Origin: Candidatus Eremiobacteraceae bacterium
GTDB lineage: Bacteria; Vulcanimicrobiota; Vulcanimicrobiia; Eremiobacterales; Eremiobacteraceae
Direction of reading: 5' to 3'
Assembly (NCBI GenBank): GCA_036511855.1
Contig: DATCBN010000011.1
Location: 1-64,000, forward strand
DNA: 64,000 nucleotides
Part shown: positions 24,580 to 34,345 of the stretch, piece after piece
Numbering within the stretch: the first letter of the stretch is position 1
How the letters are laid out: every line of letters begins with the position of its first letter
The notes under the pieces: generated by a model
Told to the model about the DNA's origin: nothing
The model's input: only the letters and a program-made list of their open reading frames with translations
Databases searched by the model: none
Program-made: the position numbers and the translations under genes

Positions 24580-27141
24580 TCAAAGCATGCTCGCGAACAA
24601 CTCCACCATCTCTCCATCGAATTGCGTGCCGGCATTGTTGTGCAGCTCCGCCAGCGCGGCGGCCTGCGACATGCCTTTATGATACGGCCGGTCGTCGGTC
24701 ATCGCTGAATATGCGTCGATGATGCTCACCACCCGGGATAGTTTTGGGATCTGTTCGCCTGCGAACCCTCGCGGATAGCCAAGTCCATCGTAACGCTCGT
24801 GATGGTGGAGCACTGCCTGCGCGACATCGCTGAAGCCGGGGATATGCTCGAGCAGCATCGCGCCGACCTCAGGGTGGCGTTTCACCAGCCGCCGTTCGTC
24901 CGCCGTCAGGCCCGATGGTTTGCAGAGCACTTGATCGGGAATGGCGATCTTGCCGACATCGTGCAGCACGCTTGCGAGGAGCAGCACCTCGGTTTCGGCC
25001 TCTGAATAACCGGCCGCGCTCGCATAACGCTCGGCCAACTGGTTCACTTGTTCGAGATGAGTCCGCGTCGCGGGGTCGCGCGCCAGGAGCGCGGCGAGAA
25101 GCTCCGAGACCGGCGCGAAGTTACCCTTGAGCTTGATAGGCGCCATTGTCGGGGCTTGCGGCCCGCCGACCGGCACGCCCGAACGTTTGCTTTGGTATAA
25201 CGCCGCATCGGCTCTTGCGATGAGGTCGCCGGCATTTCGTCCATCGCGCGGGTACTCGGCAACGCCGATCGACGCCGAGAGCGGGATGTGTGCTCCGTCG
25301 AGATCGAGCACCGCGGTCGCAAGGTCGATCCGGATCCGCTCGGCGACGTTGAGGGCGTGGGCCTCGTCCGAATCGACGAGAATGGTGAGAAACTCGTCGC
25401 CGCCGTAACGGCCCACGACATCGGACGCGCGGCAAGTCGCGAGCAGAACGGCCGTCAGCTTGCGCAGCGCTTCGTCACCCGCCGGATGGCCGAAGTTGTC
25501 GTTGACCAGTTTGAAGCGGTCGATGTCGAGCATCAAGACCGCGAACGTCGCGCCCGAACGCTCGGCGCGCTTGACCTCTTCTTCGAGCCTCGTCTTGAGG
25601 TAGCGGTGGTGATAGATGTTCGTGAGCGGATCGCGATCCGCACGGTTTTCGGCATCCGCGAACATGCGCGCGTTTTGCACCGCGAGCGCCATCTGTTCCG
25701 CGATCGCCGCCAACAGCCGGACCGAGGACTCGTCATACGCCCGTTCTTTGTACGATTGAGCCGAGATCACTCCGAGGCACGTGCTTCCGAGACGCAACGG
25801 AGCCATCGCGATCGAGCGCACGAATTCTTCATTTAGGTTGAGCATGCGGAACGGCTCGGCGTAGATCTCCGCCTGCGAATGAAGCACGAGCGGCGCGTTC
25901 GATCGCACGACTCGATCGGCGATGGATCGAGCGAGCGGAACGGGTTCTATCGTGAACTCGACGTCGCCCTCAAGGCCGTACTCGAGCGACAAAGTCGTGC
26001 CGTCGTCGCTCAACAATTCGACGAAGAAGACCACCGCGTCCATGACCCGTCGCACTTCACGGCATACCGTACGATAGAGCGTCGGCAGACTCAAATGGGC
26101 CGAGAGCGCCCTAGACACTTCAGCAAGCAGCTGAAGCTCTCGGGTCTGCTGTTCGGCTCGCATGAGCGCCTCGGAATGTTCGACGGCGATGGCGGCTTGC
26201 TCGGCCACAGCGACCAGCAAGGTCAGATCGCGGTCGGTGTACGCGCGCGGCGCCGGACTCTGCACCGAGATGACGCCGATGATCCGGTCGCCGATGCGCA
26301 GCGGTGAGAACAGCGCCGACTGCACCGGTTCGCCCTCACCTGAGGTGAGTTCCGGCATGCTCGTCCAATCATCGAGAGTCCGGAGTATCATAGGCTGACC
26401 CTTGCGCAGGACGTACCCGGTGGCCGAATTTTCGATCGCGTATTCGCCGCCGTCGATTCGATGGCCGACATCGACGCAATAGGGGATGAGGACCGTTCCG
26501 GCATCCCATTTCACAAGCGCGATGAAAAAAGTCGACGCGTCCATGATGCCGCCGACGAGGTCATGGATGCGGCCGAACAGATTGCGCAGGTCGCGCTCGG
26601 ATGAAAGCGCGCGGGCGGTGTCGAGGAGCACGCGAAGCTCTTCATCGCGCGACCGCGCCGTTTCCGACGACTGCCGCTCGGCGACCACGAGTGACGTCAC
26701 ATCCGCCGCCGTCATGATGTCACCGAATTCTGCGTCGCCGTACGCATCCGGCTTCGCCGCTCCCGCGACGAGATAGCCCGTCACCACGCCATCCGCATGC
26801 AGAGGCGCGACCACGAACGACGATTCGCGCTGCTTGACCGGACTCATGAGCGGTGAATCCAAGCCCGCCCGGCCGGTGGCCTGTGCGAGGCCCGATTCCA
26901 AGGCGGCGTCGATCAGGTATTGATCGCATTGAAGATCGCTCGCGACGTGCGCCGATGCTGCGCGATAAAGCGGACGCAACACGCCGTGCGCATCGATGCC
27001 GACCGCTTCGATAAGATCAACCGTCGCGCGCTCCGCCAAAGCTTCGTGCAGCGACGCAAAAAATTCGCTGCGCGGCCGGTCGACGGCAAGCGAGAGTAAA
27101 GAGGAATAGAACGGCATCCGGCCGATCGCACGCGTGTCCAC
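24580..27141 (-). CDS. GAF-GGDEF-HD-GYP hybrid c-di-GMP protein
   Basis: This 853-residue cytosolic protein has three GAF-like domains (about 20-165, 175-330, 345-500), GGDEF (about 515-675) and HD-GYP (about 690-850). The GGDEF motif is intact near residue 580 with an I-site RASD five residues before it. The HD-GYP domain is also intact: LHDVGKIAIPD with His727-Asp728, HHHERYDGLGYPRG, and IIDAYSAMTDDRPY. It could therefore both make and degrade c-di-GMP, with GAF ligands setting the balance. The start is a GTG at 27141. It lies 21 bp downstream of a paralogue and may be in one transcript with glcDEF. Confidence 0.9.
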   Translation of the reverse strand: MDTRAIGRMPFYSSLLSLAVDRPRSEFFASLHEALAERATVDLIEAVGIDAHGVLRPLYRAASAHVASDLQCDQYLIDAALESGLAQATGRAGLDSPLMSPVKQRESSFVVAPLHADGVVTGYLVAGAAKPDAYGDAEFGDIMTAADVTSLVVAERQSSETARSRDEELRVLLDTARALSSERDLRNLFGRIHDLVGGIMDASTFFIALVKWDAGTVLIPYCVDVGHRIDGGEYAIENSATGYVLRKGQPMILRTLDDWTSMPELTSGEGEPVQSALFSPLRIGDRIIGVISVQSPAPRAYTDRDLTLLVAVAEQAAIAVEHSEALMRAEQQTRELQLLAEVSRALSAHLSLPTLYRTVCREVRRVMDAVVFFVELLSDDGTTLSLEYGLEGDVEFTIEPVPLARSIADRVVRSNAPLVLHSQAEIYAEPFRMLNLNEEFVRSIAMAPLRLGSTCLGVISAQSYKERAYDESSVRLLAAIAEQMALAVQNARMFADAENRADRDPLTNIYHHRYLKTRLEEEVKRAERSGATFAVLMLDIDRFKLVNDNFGHPAGDEALRKLTAVLLATCRASDVVGRYGGDEFLTILVDSDEAHALNVAERIRIDLATAVLDLDGAHIPLSASIGVAEYPRDGRNAGDLIARADAALYQSKRSGVPVGGPQAPTMAPIKLKGNFAPVSELLAALLARDPATRTHLEQVNQLAERYASAAGYSEAETEVLLLASVLHDVGKIAIPDQVLCKPSGLTADERRLVKRHPEVGAMLLEHIPGFSDVAQAVLHHHERYDGLGYPRGFAGEQIPKLSRVVSIIDAYSAMTDDRPYHKGMSQAAALAELHNNAGTQFDGEMVELFASML

Positions 27142-27162
27142 TATGTAGGGTTATCGGACGCT

Positions 27163-29751
27163 TTAATGCCGGGCGACTGCGGCTAGGTCGACAAAACGTT
27201 CAACCAAGGCCGGGTCGAATTGCGTCCCGATGGCTCGCCGAAGCTCGGCACACGCCAGCGCGGCCGAGACGCGCCGCCTGTGGGGACGGTCACAAGTAAG
27301 CGCCGAGAACGAATCGAGCAGCGCCAACAGCCTCGCGACGAGCGGAATCGCATCTCCGGCAAGGCCCGCTGGGTAGCCGCTGCCATCGTACCGCTCGTGG
27401 TGATGACGGATGGCGCTTGCCACAAGTTCGAACCCAGGAATGTTCTCGACGAGCATCGCGCCGATCATCGAGTGACGCTTGACGAGTTCGTACTCGGCCG
27501 GAGTGAGCGGGCCGACCTTGCGCAGCACATGATCGGGAATTGCGATCTTTCCGATGTCGCGCAGCACGCTTGCAAGCAGCAGCGCCTCCGCCTCCGGCGG
27601 GGAGAGCTCGAACGAAGCGACGCAGTCTTTCGCGAGACGGTTGATGTTTTCGAGTCTGGAGCGAGAGTCCGGGTCGCGGGCGAGTAACGCCGCGATAAGC
27701 TCGGCGACCGGTGTGAAGGCGCCCTCGAGACGAAGCTCCATCGTGCCGATACGCTGGAGCGCGGCGCTTGGTCTTCCGTGCCGCTTGCTCTGATATAATC
27801 CGGCGTCCGCTTTTGCGATGAGCTCGGCGGCGGTCGCGCCGTCCGCCGGGTACGAAGCCAAACCGAGAGATGCGCGAAGCGGCACGGAGATCCCGCCGGG
27901 CAGCCGAAGCTGGCGATCCGCCACGGCGTCGCGAATCCTGGCTCCGATGACGAGAGCTCGATCGTGAGGCGTGTCCGGCAAGATGACCATGAACTCGTCA
28001 CCACCGTAGCGGCCGATGATGTCGCCGCTCCGGCACGTCGCGTGGAGCACCGTGGTCAGCATGCGCAGCGCCTCGTCGCCTGCGAGGTGGCCGTACGTAT
28101 CGTTCACTTGTTTGAAATCGTCGAGATCGAGCATGATGACGGCGATCCCCGTCTGCGCATCGCGCGCGCGCGCTAGCTCTTCGTCCAGCCGCGTCTTGAG
28201 ATAGCGGTGATGGTATAGATTGGTCAGGGGATCGCGGTCGGCGCGATTTTGCGCCTCGCGGAAGAGCTGTGCATTTTGGACCGCCAACGCCATCTGCTCG
28301 GCGATCGCGCTGAGCAAACGGACGGCCGGCTCACCGTACGCGCCTTCGTCGTACGACTGCGCGGTCATCACGCCGATACAGACGTCGGCCAGCCGCAGCG
28401 GCGCCATCGCGAGGGACCGAACCGCGCGCTCGTCCGCTTTGAGGACTTGATGGGGACTTGCGGAGAGCTCTCCCCGGTTTTGGACGACGACGGCTTGATT
28501 GGAACTCACGACCTTTTCGGCGAGCGTGCCGGCTATCGGGTAGTCCGGCAGATCCAGTATCTCCTCGCCCTGCGCGCAATATTCCACGTGCATCGTCTGA
28601 CGGTCGGCAGATGTCAAGCTGACGAGAAACACTGAAGCGTCCATGACTCGTCGTACTTCGCCGCACACGGTCTGGCAGAGCGCTTTGAGCGAAAGCTGTG
28701 CCGAAAGCGCCCGCGAAACCTCAGCCAGCAGTTTGAGTTCGCGCGCGCGGTGCTCCGCGCGCAGCAGGTATTGCGAGTTCTCGACGGCGATCGCGCCCTG
28801 TTCGGCGATCGCGAGGAGAAGCTCGAGATCGCGCTCGGTATATGCGGCGGGATGCTCGCTCTGAACGGAGATGACACCGATGGTGCGGTCGTTGACCTTC
28901 ATGGGGACGTAGACAGCGGCGGCGGCTTCGCTGCCTTTGCCTGCCAGATGTCCGGGATACGCGAGGAAGTCATCGGTGGTGTGGATCAACAGCGGTTTGC
29001 CGTTGGTGAAGACGTGACCGCACAGCGAGTCGCCGAAAGGCGCTTCGGGAATTTCGAGGGGTTCGCCATCGCTCACCGCGTACGGGAACTGCATGCGGCC
29101 GGTGTCCACCGATCCGAGCGCGATCAAAAAAGTCTGCGTATCCATCACGCTTGCGACCAATGCGCGAAATTGCTCGAAGAGCTTGCGGAGATCGCGCTCG
29201 GTCGAAAGCGCGCGGGTCGCGTCGAGCAAGAGGGTGAGTTCTTCGCCCCGTGCGCGCGCCTCGTTAGAAGCGACCAGCGCGCCGACGACAAGTCCGGCTA
29301 TGTCGGCGGCCGCAGCGATATCGTCACCGCCGTCTTCGTCGAAGACCGCCGGTTCGGCGCTTGCGATGGCAAGCGCGCCGAAGCGGCGCCCGATGGCGCC
29401 CAAGGGCGCTATCGCCATCGAGCCGCCGGGGAACGGCAGACGATGTGCGTCGGCGCTGCCGGCGGTCACGATGACGGCCGTGGGTGCGTCGCACGCGCGC
29501 GCGAACAAGCCGGGGCCTATCACGAGTGGCGCGCCGTCGGCGCCGCCGCCGGCGGAGTAGATGGTGCGGAAGCGCGCGATTTCGCCGCCGTCGGCGACTG
29601 CTATTGCGACATAATCAGCGTGAAACCGTGTCTGCAGCGCGCGCCGAAGCTCGTCGAAGAACTCCGCGTGTCCGAGCGAAGTAGCAACTGTCAGCAGGGC
29701 TGCGCGGTCTAGCGTCGGGGCGCCCCGCGCACCTCGCATGTCGTGCTTCAT
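27163..29751 (-). CDS. GAF-GGDEF-HD-GYP paralogue with a degenerate HD motif
   Basis: This 862-residue protein has the same architecture as its neighbour. The GGDEF domain is intact (YGGDEF near residue 582, I-site RSGD), so cyclase activity is expected. In the HD-GYP domain the metal-binding His of the HD pair is replaced: the motif reads LRDIGKIAIPD (Arg731-Asp732), while HHHERYDGSGYPAG remains. Phosphodiesterase activity is probably lost or weak, leaving a regulatory domain. I chose the ATG at 29751 because the frame upstream is low quality and overlaps glcF. GAF sections diverge more than the catalytic parts, suggesting duplication followed by a change of signal. Confidence 0.88.
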   Translation of the reverse strand: MKHDMRGARGAPTLDRAALLTVATSLGHAEFFDELRRALQTRFHADYVAIAVADGGEIARFRTIYSAGGGADGAPLVIGPGLFARACDAPTAVIVTAGSADAHRLPFPGGSMAIAPLGAIGRRFGALAIASAEPAVFDEDGGDDIAAAADIAGLVVGALVASNEARARGEELTLLLDATRALSTERDLRKLFEQFRALVASVMDTQTFLIALGSVDTGRMQFPYAVSDGEPLEIPEAPFGDSLCGHVFTNGKPLLIHTTDDFLAYPGHLAGKGSEAAAAVYVPMKVNDRTIGVISVQSEHPAAYTERDLELLLAIAEQGAIAVENSQYLLRAEHRARELKLLAEVSRALSAQLSLKALCQTVCGEVRRVMDASVFLVSLTSADRQTMHVEYCAQGEEILDLPDYPIAGTLAEKVVSSNQAVVVQNRGELSASPHQVLKADERAVRSLAMAPLRLADVCIGVMTAQSYDEGAYGEPAVRLLSAIAEQMALAVQNAQLFREAQNRADRDPLTNLYHHRYLKTRLDEELARARDAQTGIAVIMLDLDDFKQVNDTYGHLAGDEALRMLTTVLHATCRSGDIIGRYGGDEFMVILPDTPHDRALVIGARIRDAVADRQLRLPGGISVPLRASLGLASYPADGATAAELIAKADAGLYQSKRHGRPSAALQRIGTMELRLEGAFTPVAELIAALLARDPDSRSRLENINRLAKDCVASFELSPPEAEALLLASVLRDIGKIAIPDHVLRKVGPLTPAEYELVKRHSMIGAMLVENIPGFELVASAIRHHHERYDGSGYPAGLAGDAIPLVARLLALLDSFSALTCDRPHRRRVSAALACAELRRAIGTQFDPALVERFVDLAAVARH

Positions 29752-29795
29752 GAACTGCAACCGTCCGGCGTCGGGCGAGTGTCGTGGACTACACC

Positions 29796-31118
29796 TTAAG
29801 TTATCGGCGGACGCGGACTCGCGGCGTATGCCTCGTCGAGGAGATCGACGGCGTGCCGGACGCGCAGCTTCAGGCCGCGAGCGGCGATGCCGGCGCGCAG
29901 ATGCATGTGGCACCCGGGGTTGCAGACGACCAGAGTGTCGGCGCCGGTGGCAACAGCGTTCGCAAGTTTTTCATCTAGCAGCGCCGCCGCCATCTTAGGA
30001 TGCGTCAACGCGTTCAGTCCGGCGGCCCCGCAGCACCGGTCCGGATCCGCCATCTCTGCAAGCCGGATACCTGGGAGACTTCGCAACAGCGCGCGCGGCG
30101 CTTCGCGTATCCCTTGTGCATGGGCTAAGTGGCACGCATCTTGATACGTCACCACCTCTTCACTTGCAGGGTTGGTCTTGTTATCGGCCCCAGCCGGCGA
30201 ATAGGGCCGCAATAGTTCGGTCACGTCGCGCACCGACTCTGCAAACGCCCGAGCCCGCTGCGCGTAGTCCGGATCGTCACGGAGCAATTCGCCATATTCC
30301 TTGAGCGCGGCGCCGCATCCGGCGCTGTTGACCGCGACGAAATCCAACGATGCGCCGGCGAACGCGTCGACGACCGCGCGCGCCATCACGCGGGCGTGCG
30401 TCCGCTCGCCGGCGTGCAGATTGAGGGCGCCGCAGCACCACTGCGCGGCCGGCGTCACGACCTCGTAACCTTGCCCGCGCAGCACGCGTACCGTGGCGGC
30501 GTGCACGTGCGCGAACAGCTCGTTCATCACGCAGCCTAAGAACAGACCGATACGCGCGCGCCGCTCGCCGACGGCGGGCACCATTTCCGGAAGCGGCGGC
30601 GACGGCGGCGGTGCTTCCGGAATCATCGACACAAGCGTGCGCAGACGGGCCGGCATCGGCAACGATGTCACGACTGCGCGCAACCATGGAAATCGCTGGA
30701 TCATGCGCGCAGGCCACAGCACCATCTTCGTCAGCGCGCGGTTCGGCAAGACCCGCTCCGTCGCGAACGCGCGGAAAATGCGCCAGCCGCGACGCCGCGG
30801 CGTCAATTCACCGCGCTCTTCGACCTGAGCGCGGCCATATTCCAAAAGGCGGCCGAACGGCACGCCGGATGGGCACGCGGTTTCGCAAGCCCGGCAGCCC
30901 AAACAAACGTAGAGGTGTTCTGCAAGGAATGCATCGACGGGCGCACGGCCTTGCTCGACGTCCTTCATCATGAAGATCCGGCCGCGCGGCGAGTCCGCTT
31001 CCGTGCCGAGTAGACGAAACGTCGGACATGCCTGCTCGCACAGCCCGCAGCGTGTGCACGTATCCAAGTCGATGGTCGCCGGCCTGTCAGGTCCGATATA
31101 GCCGTTCACGTCGTGCAC
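29796..31118 (-). CDS. glcF: Glycolate oxidase iron-sulfur subunit
   Basis: This 440-residue electron-transfer subunit of glycolate (or D-lactate/2-hydroxyacid) oxidase has two [4Fe-4S] ferredoxin motifs, CTRCGLCEQACP and CLGCRACETACP, in the N-terminal 90 residues. Two cysteine-rich CCG domains follow, seen as the WCCGALN segment and, later, YQDACHLAHAQGIR with DRCCGAAGL. It lies directly downstream of glcE with a 5-bp gap. In the complex, electrons from the FAD subunits pass through these clusters toward the respiratory chain. Confidence 0.92.
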   Translation of the reverse strand: MHDVNGYIGPDRPATIDLDTCTRCGLCEQACPTFRLLGTEADSPRGRIFMMKDVEQGRAPVDAFLAEHLYVCLGCRACETACPSGVPFGRLLEYGRAQVEERGELTPRRRGWRIFRAFATERVLPNRALTKMVLWPARMIQRFPWLRAVVTSLPMPARLRTLVSMIPEAPPPSPPLPEMVPAVGERRARIGLFLGCVMNELFAHVHAATVRVLRGQGYEVVTPAAQWCCGALNLHAGERTHARVMARAVVDAFAGASLDFVAVNSAGCGAALKEYGELLRDDPDYAQRARAFAESVRDVTELLRPYSPAGADNKTNPASEEVVTYQDACHLAHAQGIREAPRALLRSLPGIRLAEMADPDRCCGAAGLNALTHPKMAAALLDEKLANAVATGADTLVVCNPGCHMHLRAGIAARGLKLRVRHAVDLLDEAYAASPRPPIT

Positions 31119-31123
31119 CGTCG

Positions 31124-32482
31124 TCAGATCCCGCCCGGCATCCGTCCGGGGTCGAGAACGCCGTCCGGATCAAAAGCATCCTTCAATCTGCGGAGCAGCC
31201 GGTACGGCGCATACGCCCGCGGAGGCAGTGCGTCGTCGCGGACGTCGACCGGCGCTGACGTGCAGGTGGCGTGACCGGCGGCTTCTTCGACAGCTCTCCA
31301 TACAGGCGCGTGGTCCACCAGCGGCACACCGCTACCCGCAAGCGCGGACGCCGGCACGTGCGCGAACAACGTTCCCAGCGCGGGATGCGCCGTGAGCTCC
31401 ACCCCCGGCCAAGTTTTTTGCGCTGCATCGATCACCGCCGCCAGGCGCGACGGCAAGCACGAGATGCGATACGCGATCCAACGCGCGGCAGGGTACGCGG
31501 AGCCGCCGGCAAGTTCGGCGACATCGGTCCACGCTCTCCGGACGCCGCTTCGATCGGCGATCTCCGTGGCGAGACAGCCATTTTGCTTGCAGATCCGCGC
31601 GATGTCGTCGAGCTGTTTTGCAAGGGCGCGGCGCAAGCCGCCACACCGGAAAATGGCAAGCCATTCGCCCGCTCTCGTCGCGCCGGCAAGGGCGGTCACG
31701 CGCTCGGACGTTTGCGGATCGTGCAGCGTCGTCGCGTACGGAAAAACCGGCGCGGCGGCCACGTCCATCGCGGCCGCGGCTGCGCGCCCGGCGTCGCCAA
31801 AGCGAGCGACCAGCGCCCGTTCGTCAGGCGGCACCGGTGCGAGTTTGAGGATCGCTTCGCCGACCACGCCGAGCGTGCCGCGCGAACCGATGAAGAGTTT
31901 GTGCGAGTCGTACCCTGCCACGCTCTTGACGACGTGCGAACCGGCGAATGCGATACTGCCGTCGGCGAGGGCAACGCGAAGTCCGAGCACGTTGTCGCGC
32001 ATGCCGCCGAACCGCTGGCCAAGCGCACCGCCGCGACCGGCTGCGATCGCGCCGCCGACGGAAGCCCCTGCCTTGAACGGCACATCACACGGGAAAAAGC
32101 GCTCGCACGCAGCGAGCGCCGATTCAAGATCGGCCATGCGCGCACCGGCGGAAACGCGCGCGGTGAGATCGTCGGCCTGGATATCGATGGTCTTGCCGCA
32201 GCCGCTGACGTCGAGCACGACGTCGAGCGAGCGCGGGCGCGGCGGCGAGTCCGATTTCGTACCGCGGCCTCGGATCGCGACGCGGCCCCGTTCGCACGCA
32301 GCCGCGCGCAAGGCGGCCGCCGCTTGCTCGAACGATTTCGGCGACGCCACCACCGTCGGAACGCAGCCGGCGACCGCATACGCAGCACAATCGTCGGGGT
32401 GAACCGTGAGACGGTCGGCGACCGCTTCGCGCAACGTCGAGTCAAAAGGCACCGGCCCGATGCCCTTAGCTTTTGATCTCAA
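31124..32482 (-). CDS. glcE: Glycolate oxidase FAD-binding subunit
   Basis: This 452-residue FAD-linked subunit has a PCMH-type FAD domain: RVAIRGRGTKSD, then PFKAGASVGGAIAAGRGGALGQRFGGMRDNVLG and SVAGYDSHKLFIGSRGTLGVV. The C-terminal FAD-oxidase domain is shorter than that of GlcD. The C-terminus LKDAFDPDGVLDPGRMPGG is the family closing motif. It overlaps glcD by 4 bp and precedes glcF, giving the usual glcDEF order. Confidence 0.88.
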   Translation of the reverse strand: MRSKAKGIGPVPFDSTLREAVADRLTVHPDDCAAYAVAGCVPTVVASPKSFEQAAAALRAAACERGRVAIRGRGTKSDSPPRPRSLDVVLDVSGCGKTIDIQADDLTARVSAGARMADLESALAACERFFPCDVPFKAGASVGGAIAAGRGGALGQRFGGMRDNVLGLRVALADGSIAFAGSHVVKSVAGYDSHKLFIGSRGTLGVVGEAILKLAPVPPDERALVARFGDAGRAAAAAMDVAAAPVFPYATTLHDPQTSERVTALAGATRAGEWLAIFRCGGLRRALAKQLDDIARICKQNGCLATEIADRSGVRRAWTDVAELAGGSAYPAARWIAYRISCLPSRLAAVIDAAQKTWPGVELTAHPALGTLFAHVPASALAGSGVPLVDHAPVWRAVEEAAGHATCTSAPVDVRDDALPPRAYAPYRLLRRLKDAFDPDGVLDPGRMPGGI

Positions 32483-33936
32483 AACGCTTCACCGGCCGCG
32501 CGCACAGCGGAAGGATCCACCTCGCCGCGGTCCACGTGGCGCGCGCTCTCGCCGCAGCGGCGAGCGGTGGGGAAAAGCTTGCCGGGATTGCAGAGCCCGC
32601 GTTCGTCAAAGGCGCTGCGGACCAAAGCCATGAGGTTGAGATCGGCAGCGCTGAACTGCAGACTCATGCAGTCGCGCTTTTCCATGCCGACGCCGTGTTC
32701 GCCCGTGATGCTGCCGCCGGCGCGGACGCAGGCTTCCAATATCTCCGCGCCCGACTTCATCGTCCGGTCGAGGTCGCCTTCGATCCGGTCGTCGAACAAG
32801 ATGAGCGGATGCAGATTGCCGTCGCCGGCGTGAAAGACGTTCGCGATCCGCACGCCGTTGCGCACGCCGATGGCTGCGACTTCTCGCAAGATATCCGGCA
32901 GGCGGCTGCGCGGAATCACACCGTCCTGCACGTAGTAATTCGGACTCAAACGACCCATCGCGCCGAAAGCGCTCTTGCGGCCTTTCCATATGCGCGCCGC
33001 CGCTTCGGCGTCCGGGGCGACGCGGACTTCGCGCGCGCCGTTGCGCGTGCACACGTCGGAAACCGCGGCGGCGATCTCGTCGGCGGTCTCAGGGCCGCCG
33101 TCCGCTTCGACCATCAATATCGCCGCTGCGTCTAAGGGAAATCCCGCATGAACGAATGCCTCAATAGCGGCCGTCGCCGTCGCATCCATCATCTCAAGCG
33201 CGCCTGGGACGATGCCGGATGCGATGATATCGGACACGGCATGCGACGCGCCGTCGACGTCGTCGAACACGCAGAGCATCGTCTTCGATCCAGCCGGAAT
33301 CGGCACGAGCCGAACGCAGATCTTGGTCGCGATTCCGCATGTGCCCTCAGAGCCGATGAACGCGCCGAGCAGATCGTAGCCGTAGGATTCGCGCGTCTTG
33401 CCGCCGAGCCACACGATCTCGCCTTCCGCGGTTACGATTTCAACGCCAAGCACATGCTGCGATGTGACGCCGTATGCAAGACAGTGCAGGCCGCCCGAGT
33501 TCTCGGCGACGTTGCCGCCTACCGTGCAGGCCGCCATGCTCGACGGGTCGGGCACGAATCGCAGGCCGTGCAGCGCGACGGCTGCGCTCAATGCGGCGTT
33601 GACGACGCCGGGTTCGACCACGGCGATTAGATCGCGGGTATCGATTTCCAGAATGCGGTTCAGGCGCGCCGTCGCGATGACGACGCCGCCGCTTTCGGCG
33701 ATCGCGCCGCCGGACAAACCTGTGCCGGCGCCCCGCGCGACAAACGGCACCGAAGCGGCGCAGCATGCGGAGACGATAGCGGCGACCTGCTCCGCGGAAT
33801 TAGGAAGTAGCACGAGCTCGGGCACCGCCCGTTCGATCGACGCGTCGTAGCCGTACGAACGCAGATCGCCCGCCGACATCAACGCATTGCGCGCGCCGAC
33901 AAGGCCGCTGAGCCGTTCGAGAAGTGCCGCATCCAT
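32479..33936 (-). CDS. glcD: Glycolate oxidase catalytic FAD subunit
   Basis: This 485-residue flavoprotein oxidises glycolate (or a related 2-hydroxyacid) to glyoxylate. The FAD domain shows VPFVARGAGTGLSGGA, VEPGVVN, FVPDPSSMAACTVGGNVAENSGG and FIGSEGTCGIATKI. The C-terminal domain has FHAGDGNLHPLILFD and ITGEHGVGMEK, both typical of GlcD. I chose the ATG at 33936, preceded by GAGAAGG; a GTG at 33960 is an alternative. It begins the glcDEF operon, followed on the same strand by the two GAF-GGDEF-HD-GYP genes. Close relatives use D-lactate, so the exact substrate is open. Confidence 0.92.
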   Translation of the reverse strand: MDAALLERLSGLVGARNALMSAGDLRSYGYDASIERAVPELVLLPNSAEQVAAIVSACCAASVPFVARGAGTGLSGGAIAESGGVVIATARLNRILEIDTRDLIAVVEPGVVNAALSAAVALHGLRFVPDPSSMAACTVGGNVAENSGGLHCLAYGVTSQHVLGVEIVTAEGEIVWLGGKTRESYGYDLLGAFIGSEGTCGIATKICVRLVPIPAGSKTMLCVFDDVDGASHAVSDIIASGIVPGALEMMDATATAAIEAFVHAGFPLDAAAILMVEADGGPETADEIAAAVSDVCTRNGAREVRVAPDAEAAARIWKGRKSAFGAMGRLSPNYYVQDGVIPRSRLPDILREVAAIGVRNGVRIANVFHAGDGNLHPLILFDDRIEGDLDRTMKSGAEILEACVRAGGSITGEHGVGMEKRDCMSLQFSAADLNLMALVRSAFDERGLCNPGKLFPTARRCGESARHVDRGEVDPSAVRAAGEAF

Positions 33937-33999
33937 CGCAAGCGCCTTCTCTGGCCGCACAAGGGCATCCCGGTGCGGACGCGAACAGAACGAGCCGTC

Positions 34000-34326
34000 A
34001 TGGAGCCGCCTGTGGATCGCGTGCAGTTCAGTCCCGTCAAAGACGTCTACCGGCCGGGCGACGTGCTGACGGTCGCGATCTTCTTCCGGAAACCGTGGGT
34101 CGGCGAGGTCGAAGTCGGACTAGCCTCCGATGCCAACCCGACCGGGACTCTTCACACATCCGTGTTCGCTCGTAGCAATCCCGCGCTTTACGAAGGCCAA
34201 GTGCACGTCCGCGGCCAGCACGTCGGCGCGTGCCGCATGCTCGCCACGTTCAGCGGCGTCGACGGGTCCACGCTCACGAAATCCTTGACCGACGAGCCGT
34301 TTCAGGTCCGTCCGATCAGTCCATAA
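34000..34326 (+). CDS. Hypothetical beta-rich protein upstream of the Sec peroxiredoxin
   Basis: This 108-residue protein is predicted to be a single beta-sandwich (YRPGDVLTVAIFFRKPWVGEVEVGL, then ALYEGQVHVRGQHVGACRMLATF). I do not recognise the family; the pattern resembles small Ig-like or CARDB-type domains. Its end is 19 bp before the peroxiredoxin start, so the two are probably co-transcribed. There is no signal peptide. The start is either ATG 34000 or the in-frame GTG at 33973. Confidence 0.6.
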   Translation: MEPPVDRVQFSPVKDVYRPGDVLTVAIFFRKPWVGEVEVGLASDANPTGTLHTSVFARSNPALYEGQVHVRGQHVGACRMLATFSGVDGSTLTKSLTDEPFQVRPISP

Positions 34327-34345
34327 AACTTCTGAGGGTGTTGCA

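Noticed and set aside
31271-32476. Long plus-strand ORF of 401 codons antisense to glcE
   Set aside because: It has the composition of a high-GC shadow frame (Arg, His and Ala runs) and no family features; glcE on the other strand is clear.
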